NCBI RefSeq assembly: GCF_024623065.1
Contig: NZ_JANJZR010000014.1
Coordinates: 1 to 64,000 of the forward strand
DNA length: 64,000 bases
Direction of reading: 5' to 3'
Source: Bacteroides acidifaciens
GTDB taxonomy: Bacteria > Bacteroidota > Bacteroidia > Bacteroidales > Bacteroidaceae
This document shows, one piece after another, positions 33,801-41,113 of this stretch (position 1 is its first letter; each line of letters begins with the position of its first letter). The notes beneath the pieces were generated by a model. That model did not search any database. It was not told the DNA's origin and worked only from the letters and a program-made list of their open reading frames with translations. A program made the position numbers and the translations under genes.

Positions 33801-36800
33801 TTCGAGATCAACGGTGTCCCGGACCCGCTTGGCGGCAACAGGTACATGATGCGTCCCGGCAGCATCCCGATGGACCTGTTCTGCATGAAGTCCGACTACT
33901 CCGACTCGTCCATGTCGCTGAATACCGGCGTGGCGAAACTGTACAACGACGTGATGCTTGAACTGGGCCTGCTGACCCCTCCGCAGCGTTACCAGTTAGA
34001 GCAGGCGGGCGGCGACCTGAACGCCGTCAACATCCGGCAGAGCATCGACGGTTTCCCCATCGACGTGTTCAGCGCCGAGACTGCCGACGGAGAGAGCACT
34101 TACTACGGGCAGTATAACTTCAACAACGAGAAGAGCAGGAGCGGCCGTCTGTTCGGCATGGAGGGGCTCGAAGGTTATACTCCCGCCTGCCCGATGACGC
34201 TGGAGACGCTGAACAACGGCGAGAAGGTCTGCCTTTTCCAGAGCTCCAGCGACGCTGACCTTGCCGCCGGTTTCGACGCGGGCCTTGAAACGAACTACCC
34301 GGATGATGTGAAATGGGCCGGCCTGAACACGGCCCAACAGTCCGCGCTGAAACGCCTTTTCGGCTGGATCCGTTCATGTGTCCCAGCAAACGCCACCGCG
34401 GATGACCTGGGCACCTTTGTGAGCGAAAAGTTCAAGACGGAGGCCGGGCAGTATTTTGACATGGCCCACCTGCTGACCTACTATGTGCACACCGACTACT
34501 TCGCGAGCGTGGACCAGCGTGCGAAGAACATCCTCCTGCGTACCTGGGACGGCCTGGTCTGGTACACCACCTACTACGACGGCGACACGCAGCTTGCCAA
34601 AAGGAACGACTGTTTCCTTGCCTACGACTACACGCTCGACCGTGACACGTGGGACGCGGAAGCCGGGAAATACGCCTTCGAGGGTCGCGAGAGCTGGCTT
34701 TGGAACCTTGTGCTGGCCAACCTTCAGGACGAACTGAAAACCTGCGCCGCCGCTTACCGCGCGAAAATGACGGTCGAGCGCGTGCTTTCCATGCTTGACG
34801 TCGAACAGGCGGGCAACTGGAGCGACCGCGCGTACAACAAGAGCGGTTATTTGAAGTATATTCGCCCGAACATGGAGGAAGTTTACGGCAAGAAATGGCC
34901 GTTCATCTACGCCCTTCAGGGCAGCAACGCCGCGCACCGCAGTTACTTCGTGAAGAACCGTTTCGCCCTTCTGGACGCCAAATACGGCACGAGCAATTTC
35001 ACAAGTGACAACATCGACCTTTACATGGCCCGTACCGCCTCCGATGCCGCCGATGTGGTGAAGATCACGGCGGGGGAGGTTTACGCCTTCGGTTACGGCA
35101 CGAACAACAGTCCGAACATATCCAATACCGGCATCGTGGAGGGTGGCAAGGTTGCCACCCTGCAAATCACTGGCGCCTATACGGTAAACGACCCCCTGCG
35201 TATCTACGGGGCAAGCCGCATGAGGGTGCTTGACATGACCGGCGCCTCGGACCGCCTGAAGAACGGGCTGGACCTTGGCAAGTGCACCGTACTGCGCGAG
35301 CTGAACCTGCAAAGCCCCTCCACCGGTTCGACGGGCTGGTGGCTGAACCTCGGCAGCTGCCGCCAGTTGCGCAAGGTGAACGTGCGCAACCAGGCCCAGG
35401 CCAAGACCGGCAGCAACACCAGCACCGAGCTCGACTTCAGCAACCAGACGAAACTGGAAGAGCTTGACGCGCGTGGCACGCAGGTTCAGAGCGTGACCTT
35501 CGCCAAGGGTGCCCCCCTGACGAGAGCCTGGCTCCCCGGCACACTGACCGTATTGAAACTGGAATACCTGGGCAAACTGACCACGGGCGGCCTCACACTG
35601 GAGAGCTATGGCAAGGTGAAGACGCTTATCGTGGACGGCTGTCCGGGACTGAACTGGGAAACCCTTCTGAACCGCTGTTCCGGCGTGGAGCGTATCCGTG
35701 TGACCGGTATCGACCGTGAGGACGACGGCACGTGGCTGAACCGTTTCGTGAAGATGGGCGGCGTGGACGCTGAAGGCAACGCTACTGACACATGCGCGCT
35801 GGTTGGTACGGTATATCTTACCAATTACATCGAGGACGAAAAGTATGCGGCCCTGAAAGCCCATTTTCCCGAGCTGAATATCCTCCAGCCCGAATACACG
35901 ATGATCGAGTCCGATGACGATGTGGCCGATGATGCCAATATCAGTAACCCGGACAACAGGACAGGTTACAAGTACGGTACGCCTTACAGGACGAGCGGGC
36001 ATATCGCCGCCATTCTAAAACAGCGTCACCGTGTACTTGCGAAAATGACGCGGAAGCCCACGACCCGCAACGTGACCATCGCGAATGTCGATACGACGGT
36101 GAACAACCCGGACGGTGAGATGACCTATTACCCGCTGGACGACAGCAACTCCAACTATTACGCCGACGGCAGCACGGCCAAACTTGACGGCAGCGAGGGT
36201 GACTGGATGATGTTCGAGCCTTTTTTCTGGAGCAAGGGCGTCAACGATCACCTGAACGGCAAGCATTACTCCTGCTACAGCAGCAAAGGCAAGGATGACA
36301 TGCCCTCCGTCCCGGATGCCGATGTCCTCACGCTGGATGACATCAAAGGGGCGGGCGGCTACCTGAACGGCCGTAAGATCATGAGCGGCAAGGACACGCT
36401 TGCGAACAGCTACAGCACCGACACCACGTATTCCGTCTGCAAGGTAAACGTCAGCGGTCACAAGCGCGTGCGTTTCCCGAGCGTTCCCGGTACTAACCTT
36501 GTGGGCAGCGTATTCACTGACAATACCGGTGCCGTTGTCAGTTCCATTGTAGTTCCGACCCTCTCCAACAAGTTCGAGGCGGGCATGTACCTGATCGCCG
36601 ACGTTCCTGCCGGTGCCACTGCGCTGCATTTCTCCATACTGAACACCGCGGAGTTCGACAAGGTAGTCCTTTCCAACTCCGACCGGATCGAGGACATGGA
36701 ACCCGACTGGGTTGCCAACGACGAGCATCTTTGTGCGGTTGTCGGCAGCAGCGTCGTCGGCAGCAAGCTGCGCGCCTGTATCACCGGCGGCAGCACTACC

Positions 36801-37580
36801 GCGAGCATGAGCTGGGCCGACTTCCATTATTACTCTGTCCAGCGCGGGATGCAGCAGATTGACGCGCTGATGCACTCTCGTATCGCCAACCTGTTTTATG
36901 CGAAGTATGGCCGTCGTGACAGCCAGGAACAATGTGGTGGTGGCCAGCATACGAACAACCGCGTCACCGGCGGCACCGCTTCGCGCGGCATGACCGATAC
37001 CATCGGTTACGAAGAGGCACACGGTATCAATCCCAACGTTACGAACTCGCTTATCGACGGTGTCGTGCACCAGTATGCCTGGTACCGCGGTGAGGACGAT
37101 TACGGCGGTGCCACTGTCACGCAGGTGAACAATATCTGTTGCCTTGGCTATGAGGATATCTACGGGCATAAATATGACATGATGGACGGTGTGGACCTTC
37201 CCAATGATAGCGGCAACGCCGGCAAATGGCGCATCTGGATGCCTGACGGCACGACCCGCATGGTGAAAGGTTGTACAAGTTCGGGCGTATGGATAACGGC
37301 CATAGTGCATGGCAAGTACATGGATGTGATTCCTGTGGGTTCCGTTTCGGGTTCTTCCTCGACACACTACTGTGATATCTACTACATATCCACCGCAGCC
37401 TGCCGTGTGGTTTATCGTGGCAACTGCTACGCGAACCCGAATGGCGGTGTCTCGATGTCGTATGCGAGTTCCGATTTCTCGAGTACGTACCCGTACATCG
37501 GTTCTCGTCTGGCCTTCCGCGGCCGGATCGTCAAGGCGGCAAGCGCCGTTGCGTTCAAGTCGATAAGCGAAGTAGCATGA
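30834..37580 (+). CDS. DGR-diversified tail adhesin (2248 aa)
   Basis: Domains in order: a short helical start; an alanine-rich coiled-coil repeat at about 62-125; several beta-sandwich segments; a LamG/concanavalin-like domain at about 680-870 (FVIGKRGDGRLMELYVNGNR, ELKNIRIYNRALSDDEL); a central region carrying CotH-like words (VLRDCYIRIQGTSSTKYPSK) near 960; leucine-rich-repeat-like units at about 1470-1650; and a C-terminal lectin-like domain ending in the variable repeat (YRGNCYANPNGGVSMSYASS). It is the likely receptor-binding protein. Its last about 38 codons are the DGR target. The stop is 60 bp after the variable repeat. Confidence 0.9.
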   Translation: MALTESEKNELKKDILNSIKAESQSVDELVEVTSLDNIKSLPAMRGQDVVLAPVALLRKPAEDAAATANAAATKANDAATGATNAAQTATNAAGTANRSAETANAAAGTATAAAKKAEDAAAAVDGSLVGSMTAVPDEKNDTVKLTILDRNGQAITSTDIPGGTGSGGNTYNVTEEVPLENGYYTLETAITAVNVKYRHKGRCITYEAAQGRWETKQFVGTSLTAWEQPASWEDFGGAGTMKSLTVNGEKQIPDAEGNVSLTIEKVEVDESLNAESTNPVENRAVAAKLGEVEASTIFDSSAELSDDETTVHVSLKNKSGVEVTGFDIPAGGGGSGGEGGTTKIILGADVDKPTVKEGDTVRLTYTYDHQYGSGDEKGESTGQKAKITVQVKRGATTTYSETSQDVSKGTYTLDLTKYLLAGTSDIYVIAETTDPVTGKAQKRQAYVSVRSVTLSLSSSYNIASGLGSGGYGAQETVNIPYAVSGTGTKVVTLYVDGKQQNAHTVTRSGTTNSSFPLSMSSLAVGRHTVQMVAEMDAGDGLTLKSESIYIDILKSGSSIPYVGLMVTHRDGRIFTGADHLSPVIEVGRYENCEFKFAAYDPGTTPVSVDIYRNDALLQRVSVPRTAQTYRNRFTEEGRQKMQLKVGATAYTFHIDVADSGIDISETTYGLQVKLSPSGRSNGESDPAQWEYNGVKTTFEGFDWSSNGWTGESLKLTGGAKAVIGYRLFKDDAGATGATIEMEFRVSGVTDRQAEVISCMDKGKGLSVTSEEASIKTGTILHYTNEDGEDASREIKIGTKFAPEKWLKVAFVIGKRGDGRLMELYVNGNRAGADIYDNSYYFRQDTPAGITIDSSSADVELKNIRIYNRALSDDELLDNRMVDADSSDDMMRLYEENDILGGSGDVDIDKLRAKGKGVMRIVRKGGLDEVNETNNKKTDFIADVYFWSPFGKEYDFVLRDCYIRIQGTSSTKYPSKNIRIYHTKGGANLSFEINGVPDPLGGNRYMMRPGSIPMDLFCMKSDYSDSSMSLNTGVAKLYNDVMLELGLLTPPQRYQLEQAGGDLNAVNIRQSIDGFPIDVFSAETADGESTYYGQYNFNNEKSRSGRLFGMEGLEGYTPACPMTLETLNNGEKVCLFQSSSDADLAAGFDAGLETNYPDDVKWAGLNTAQQSALKRLFGWIRSCVPANATADDLGTFVSEKFKTEAGQYFDMAHLLTYYVHTDYFASVDQRAKNILLRTWDGLVWYTTYYDGDTQLAKRNDCFLAYDYTLDRDTWDAEAGKYAFEGRESWLWNLVLANLQDELKTCAAAYRAKMTVERVLSMLDVEQAGNWSDRAYNKSGYLKYIRPNMEEVYGKKWPFIYALQGSNAAHRSYFVKNRFALLDAKYGTSNFTSDNIDLYMARTASDAADVVKITAGEVYAFGYGTNNSPNISNTGIVEGGKVATLQITGAYTVNDPLRIYGASRMRVLDMTGASDRLKNGLDLGKCTVLRELNLQSPSTGSTGWWLNLGSCRQLRKVNVRNQAQAKTGSNTSTELDFSNQTKLEELDARGTQVQSVTFAKGAPLTRAWLPGTLTVLKLEYLGKLTTGGLTLESYGKVKTLIVDGCPGLNWETLLNRCSGVERIRVTGIDREDDGTWLNRFVKMGGVDAEGNATDTCALVGTVYLTNYIEDEKYAALKAHFPELNILQPEYTMIESDDDVADDANISNPDNRTGYKYGTPYRTSGHIAAILKQRHRVLAKMTRKPTTRNVTIANVDTTVNNPDGEMTYYPLDDSNSNYYADGSTAKLDGSEGDWMMFEPFFWSKGVNDHLNGKHYSCYSSKGKDDMPSVPDADVLTLDDIKGAGGYLNGRKIMSGKDTLANSYSTDTTYSVCKVNVSGHKRVRFPSVPGTNLVGSVFTDNTGAVVSSIVVPTLSNKFEAGMYLIADVPAGATALHFSILNTAEFDKVVLSNSDRIEDMEPDWVANDEHLCAVVGSSVVGSKLRACITGGSTTASMSWADFHYYSVQRGMQQIDALMHSRIANLFYAKYGRRDSQEQCGGGQHTNNRVTGGTASRGMTDTIGYEEAHGINPNVTNSLIDGVVHQYAWYRGEDDYGGATVTQVNNICCLGYEDIYGHKYDMMDGVDLPNDSGNAGKWRIWMPDGTTRMVKGCTSSGVWITAIVHGKYMDVIPVGSVSGSSSTHYCDIYYISTAACRVVYRGNCYANPNGGVSMSYASSDFSSTYPYIGSRLAFRGRIVKAASAVAFKSISEVA
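37402..37517 (+). repeat. DGR variable repeat (VR)
   Basis: Aligns gap-free to the template at 37777-37892. All 14 differences fall where the template has A: ten AAC/AAT codons have become TGC, TAC, TAT, AGT, TCC, AGT, TAC, TAC, GCC and TTC. No non-A differences occur within the block. The invariant ATCGGTTCTCGTCTG near its 3' side is the likely initiation-of-mutagenic-homing region. Confidence 0.95.
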
Positions 37581-37654
37581 TCGGCCGCGCAAAGCGTCAA
37601 AGCGGGAGCGAAGCGACAAAACGTCCGGTGTTCCCCTTGCTCGGGGAACACCGT

Positions 37655-37690
37655 TCTTTACGGGCGTAAGCCCGTCGAAAAATTTTTGTT
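37655..37690 (+). terminator. Terminator after the adhesin gene
   Basis: ACGGGC-GTAA-GCCCGT forms a compact hairpin followed by CGAAAAATTTTTG. It separates the tail operon from the DGR RNA promoter. Confidence 0.65.
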
Positions 37691-37736
37691 TTCTGGTTTT
37701 GTACCAGTTTGTTAAATAATAATTTATGAAAAATCG

Positions 37737-37744
37737 TACTTTTG
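37737..37744 (+). promoter_or_regulatory. Promoter -7 box for DGR template RNA and RT (TACTTTTG)
   Basis: TACTTTTG matches TAnnTTTG and lies 32 bp before the template repeat, so transcription would start near 37750. A TTTG lies at 37708-37711, slightly far for a -33 element. Confidence 0.65.
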
Positions 37745-37749
37745 CATTC

Positions 37750-38078
37750 AAATTGAAAGGTGGCGCTTCCCCATAAGCCGTGTGGTTTATCGTGGCAACA
37801 ACAACGCGAACCCGAATGGCGGTGTCTCGATGTCGAATGCGAATAACGATTTCTCGAATACGAACCCGAACATCGGTTCTCGTCTGAACAACAATCGAAA
37901 AGAATTTTTAATCGGCGTACAACACCGGGGACTTGTCCCCACCGTGGTGCCGAGGGAAGCAAGCCTCAGTAACAGCAGCCTTTTTGGGCTGGAAAACTGA
38001 AAAATAAAGTGTCGGGTAGGGTTTGGTAGGCCGGAAACGGTTCGAAGAAGCCGGGCCCGGGGGATTGAAGGCCCCGAA
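37750..38078 (+). ncRNA. DGR template RNA: TR plus structured spacer
   Basis: The template repeat spans 37777-37892. Reading it in the VR frame gives asparagine codons at all diversified positions. The 186-nt spacer to the RT start contains two clear hairpins, GGGGAC-TT-GTCCCC (37927-37940) and CAGCC-TTTTTG-GGCTG (about 37974-37989). DGR RNAs characteristically contain TR followed by a structured spacer used in priming of cDNA synthesis. Start and end of the RNA are inferred. Confidence 0.8.
37777..37892 (+). repeat. DGR template repeat (TR)
   Basis: 116 bp matching the VR except at adenines (see VR). It contains AAC/AAT runs (GGCAACAACAACGCGAACCC) and ends AACAAC just before the homology is lost. 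It is not translated as part of a gene; a short open frame across it is incidental. Confidence 0.95.
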
Positions 38079-39401
38079 ATGGAAAACAAAAGAAGTATGC
38101 ACAGAGCAGGTTTTATAATTGAGGAGATTGTGGAGTCCTCCAATATGACGGAGTCTTTCCGTCAGGTCCTTCGCGGCAGAAGGCGTAAACGCAGCCGCCA
38201 GGGACGCTACCTGCTTGCGCATAAACCCGAGGTGTTGAAGGAATTGACCGCGCGTATCTCGGACGGTACTTTCCGTGTGAAGGACTACCGTGAGCGCGAG
38301 ATTTTCGAGGGCGGCAAGCTGCGCCGTATCCAGGTCATCCCTATGTATGACCGTATTGCCGTACACGCCATCATGGCGGTGGTGGACTGCCATTTGCGGA
38401 AACGTTTCATCCGTACCACCTCTGCCAGTATCAAGAAACGGGGGATGCACGACCTTCTGGCGTATATCCGCCGTGACATGAGTGAGGACCCTGAAGGGAC
38501 GCGGTACTGTTACAAGTTCGATATCACCAAATTTTACGAAAGCGTGAAGCAGGATTTCGTGATGTATTGCGTGAACCGGGTGTTCAAGGACAAGAAACTC
38601 ATCGCCATGCTTGACAATTTTGTCCGGCTGATGCCTGACGGGTTGAGTATCGGCCTGCGTAGCTCGCAGGGCTTGGGTAATTTGCTTTTGTCTGTGTTTT
38701 TGGACCATTATTTGAAGGACAGGTATGCCGTGCGTCATTTCTACCGCTATTGTGATGACGGCGTCGTACTGGGTAAAACGAAAGCGGAATTGTGGAAGAT
38801 TCGTGATGCCGTCCATGGGCATATTCAGCGTGTCGGTCTCCGGGTGAAGGGGAACGACCGTGTGTTTCCCCTGGGCGAGGGCATTGACTTTCTGGGATAT
38901 GTGACTTTCAGCGCGGACCACGTCCGCCTTCGCAAGCGCATCAAGCAGAAATTCGCCCGAAAGATGCACGAGGTAAAATCGAGAAGAAGGAGGCGTGAGC
39001 TGATAGCGTCGTTCTACGGGATGGCCAAGCACGCCGACTGTCATACGTTGTTTAAAAAATTAACAGGCAAAGACATGAGATCATTTAAAGACTTGAATGT
39101 CGCTTATAAGCCCGAAGACGGCAAAAAGCGATTTCCCGGGGTGGTGGTAAGCATTCGGGAACTGGTAAACTTACCGATTGTAGTGAAGGACTTCGAGACG
39201 GGCATCAAGACCGAGCAAGGAGAAGACCGCTGTATCGTGGCCATCGAGATGAACGGCGAGCCGAAGAAGTTCTTCACCAACAGCGAGGAGATGAAGAACA
39301 TCCTCTCGCAAGTGAAAGAAATGCCCGACGGTTTCCCGTTCGAGACCACCATCAAAACGGAAACCTTCGGGAAAGGTCGAACCAAATACGTATTTACATG
39401 A
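38079..39401 (+). CDS. DGR reverse transcriptase with extra C-terminal domain (440 aa)
   Basis: RT motifs are visible in order: CYKFDITKFYESV (motif A region), GLRSSQGLGNLL (motif 4, in the SQ form typical of DGR RTs), YRYCDDGVVLG (catalytic YxDD) and LRVKGNDRVFPLGEGIDFLGY (thumb side). Residues about 1-330 form the RT. The last about 100 (LPIVVKDFETGIKTEQGEDR ... TFGKGRTKYVFT) form a separate beta-rich domain resembling an OB-type nucleic-acid-binding fold. It makes error-prone cDNA of the TR with adenine-specific mutagenesis. The stop overlaps the next gene by 4 bp. Confidence 0.93.
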   Translation: MENKRSMHRAGFIIEEIVESSNMTESFRQVLRGRRRKRSRQGRYLLAHKPEVLKELTARISDGTFRVKDYREREIFEGGKLRRIQVIPMYDRIAVHAIMAVVDCHLRKRFIRTTSASIKKRGMHDLLAYIRRDMSEDPEGTRYCYKFDITKFYESVKQDFVMYCVNRVFKDKKLIAMLDNFVRLMPDGLSIGLRSSQGLGNLLLSVFLDHYLKDRYAVRHFYRYCDDGVVLGKTKAELWKIRDAVHGHIQRVGLRVKGNDRVFPLGEGIDFLGYVTFSADHVRLRKRIKQKFARKMHEVKSRRRRRELIASFYGMAKHADCHTLFKKLTGKDMRSFKDLNVAYKPEDGKKRFPGVVVSIRELVNLPIVVKDFETGIKTEQGEDRCIVAIEMNGEPKKFFTNSEEMKNILSQVKEMPDGFPFETTIKTETFGKGRTKYVFT

Positions 39402-39880
39402 AACGAGTTGAAGGAACAGCCGGGGTGAAGCTGCTGGAATGCGTAAACCCGGTGAAGAACACGTGGCGCGTCCGTTGGGACGTGCGGGAAAGGGAGGACG
39501 GATCTGCCGACTATATGGAGGAGAACTTTTTAGGGAAGCCCTCCGGTGAGATAATAAGAACCGTTATCTTAGGCTGGTATAACGAACAGATTGACGGGGA
39601 GATACTTTCCGGCTTCATTTATGAAGGTATGCCAGTGTGGCTGTCAGGCGAGAACCAGTTCAACTACAAGGCGGCCCACGACCTTGCCGTGCAGACCGGC
39701 GGCGCGACGCTTCCGGTGACGTTCAAGTTCGGGACGGATGAAGATCCCCGGTACCGGACATTCGGGAAACTGGAGGAACTGACGGATTTCTATACGAAAG
39801 CCATGAAGCATATCCAGGATACACTGGCTGACGGCTGGAAGAAGAAAGACGCTTTTGAACCGGAGAAGTACCGGGAATAA
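39398..39880 (+). CDS. Protein coupled to the DGR RT (160 aa)
   Basis: Starts MKRVEGTAGVKLLECVNPVK and includes NTWRVRWDVREREDGSADYM and LEELTDFYTKAMKHIQDTLA. It resembles DUF4376-like tail accessory proteins in outline (mixed beta start, helical end) and not the four-helix Avd accessory protein. ATGA overlap with RT indicates coupled translation, so a role in the DGR or as a tail-fibre assembly factor is possible. No Avd is recognised elsewhere. Confidence 0.6.
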   Translation: MKRVEGTAGVKLLECVNPVKNTWRVRWDVREREDGSADYMEENFLGKPSGEIIRTVILGWYNEQIDGEILSGFIYEGMPVWLSGENQFNYKAAHDLAVQTGGATLPVTFKFGTDEDPRYRTFGKLEELTDFYTKAMKHIQDTLADGWKKKDAFEPEKYRE

Positions 39881-39902
39881 ATCCTTCGGGGGAGGATAAG
39901 AA

Positions 39903-40008
39903 AAAAGCCCCCGGCCTGTTAAAAATCATCTCACCTACTTTTAACAACAAGTACGCCGAAACGCACGACCGGGGGCGAATACCCCTGTCGCGTTTCGGCC
40001 TTTTTTAT
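39903..40008 (+). terminator. Structured 3' region with nested hairpins and terminator
   Basis: CCCCCGG (39908-39914) can pair with CCGGGGG about 55 nt later, enclosing GTTAAAA/TTTTAAC. A second stem GCCGAAACGC/GCGTTTCGGC is followed by CCTTTTTTATTATT. The last stem plus T-run is a good terminator. The overlapping alternatives suggest either a complex terminator or a small structured RNA. Confidence 0.6.
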
Positions 40009-40058
40009 TATTGTTGCAAAGCAAGTGAGATGGCGCAAAGATACAAAAAATATATTTT

Positions 40059-40301
40059 ATGAAAGTGATTGAGATACTAAACTTTAATCGGGAGCTGTTG
40101 AAAAGGCTTCAGGCAGCCGGTATCCGTTTGGAAGATGCCCGGTATATCGACCTGTATGCGGATTATACCCGCCTGCTGGATCAGGGTGAAAAAGTTTCGT
40201 ATGCCGTGGCTGTACTGTCCGAGAAGTATTCGGTAAGTGAGCGCAAGGTTTATGACTTGGTAAAACGATTCCAAAGTGACTGCAAGACGCTTGCAGTGTG
40301 A
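40059..40301 (+). CDS. Small HTH protein (80 aa)
   Basis: The second half, KVSYAVAVLSEKYSVSERKV followed by YDLVKRF, is a clear helix-turn-helix ('av..ls.kY.vSerkvy.lv'). The N-terminal half is a helical dimerisation-like segment. The size and layout recall Mor/C-type activators of Mu-like phages, but it is also common in Bacteroidales prophages without known function. Candidate second regulator of late transcription. Confidence 0.6.
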   Translation: MKVIEILNFNRELLKRLQAAGIRLEDARYIDLYADYTRLLDQGEKVSYAVAVLSEKYSVSERKVYDLVKRFQSDCKTLAV

Positions 40302-40379
40302 ACGTGCTGTTTTATGCCGTAGGGAGTGCCGTTTCCCCTTATCTTTAGGGTGTTTCAATTTTAGAAGGAGGAAATGGCT

Positions 40380-41018
40380 ATGAACAAGTATTATCGTATC
40401 CTGGACAAGATTCTTGCCACGGGAAAAACACAGACCAACAAGAAGGGAAACATACAATACCTTCTGAACGAGCAACTGTCGCTGACACCGGCGGACCTGC
40501 TTGACATATTCGAGGGGCATAATATCGCCCGCAAGAAACTTCGCAGCGAGCTCCAGCTGTTCATGCAGGGAGAACGTAACGTGGAAAAATACCGGGAGGC
40601 CGGCATCAACTGGTGGGATTATTGCGGTTCCATCCTGGTGAACAGTTACCCCACATATTTTGAGAAGCTGCCCCCGTTGATAGCGAAAATCAACCGGGAG
40701 AAGCGCAACAGCAAGAACTACGTGCTTTTCTTAGGTGAGACCGGTGCCGAGAGCAACCAGGCGCCCTGCCTGAGTCTGGTACAGTTCCAGCTGGATGGCG
40801 GTGAACTGGTGCTGTCCGCCTACCAGCGTAGCAGTGACGCCAACCTCGGGCTGCCTTCTGATATTTACCACCTGTACCTGATGGCGCGGCAGATAGAACT
40901 TCCCCTGAAGTCGATCACCCTCTACCTGGGCAATGTGCATATCTATGAGAACAATATCCCGGGCACCCGTGCGCTGATCGCCGGTGACGAGACGGTCCGC
41001 TTCGGGCTGAACGTGTGA
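40380..41018 (+). CDS. Thymidylate synthase-like enzyme, possibly dCMP-specific (212 aa)
   Basis: The start at 40380 is 8 nt after AGGAGG; an ATG 6 bp upstream is too close to it. Core TS motifs are seen: the catalytic cysteine (C132, counted from the upstream ATG at 40374) in NQAPCLSLVQFQL, the nucleotide-binding AYQRSSDANLGLPSDIY, and GNVHIYENN (H189). Where TS has Phe-Asn in LGxPFNI, this protein has Ser-Asp (D163). The Asn-to-Asp change is the one that distinguishes dCMP hydroxymethylases from TS. The protein is shorter than usual TS. It probably methylates or hydroxymethylates dUMP or dCMP; substrate unproven. Confidence 0.75.
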   Translation: MNKYYRILDKILATGKTQTNKKGNIQYLLNEQLSLTPADLLDIFEGHNIARKKLRSELQLFMQGERNVEKYREAGINWWDYCGSILVNSYPTYFEKLPPLIAKINREKRNSKNYVLFLGETGAESNQAPCLSLVQFQLDGGELVLSAYQRSSDANLGLPSDIYHLYLMARQIELPLKSITLYLGNVHIYENNIPGTRALIAGDETVRFGLNV

Positions 41019-41113
41019 TTTGCTGTACATGCCTTGCAGCGGGAACCGTTCATGCTTCCCGCTGTTTTTCGTTTATTCTGGGGACCTTTGCGGCCGTTTT
41101 AAAGCAGAATGAA

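Noticed and set aside
37782..38000. Plus-strand open frame reading through the DGR template repeat
   Set aside because: It is explained by homology with the variable repeat and continues into the spacer; the template acts as RNA, not as a gene.
39398..39880. Avd accessory protein of the DGR
   Set aside because: The protein is longer, starts with beta-type sequence and lacks the basic four-helix pattern of Avd. It is therefore described only as an RT-coupled protein.
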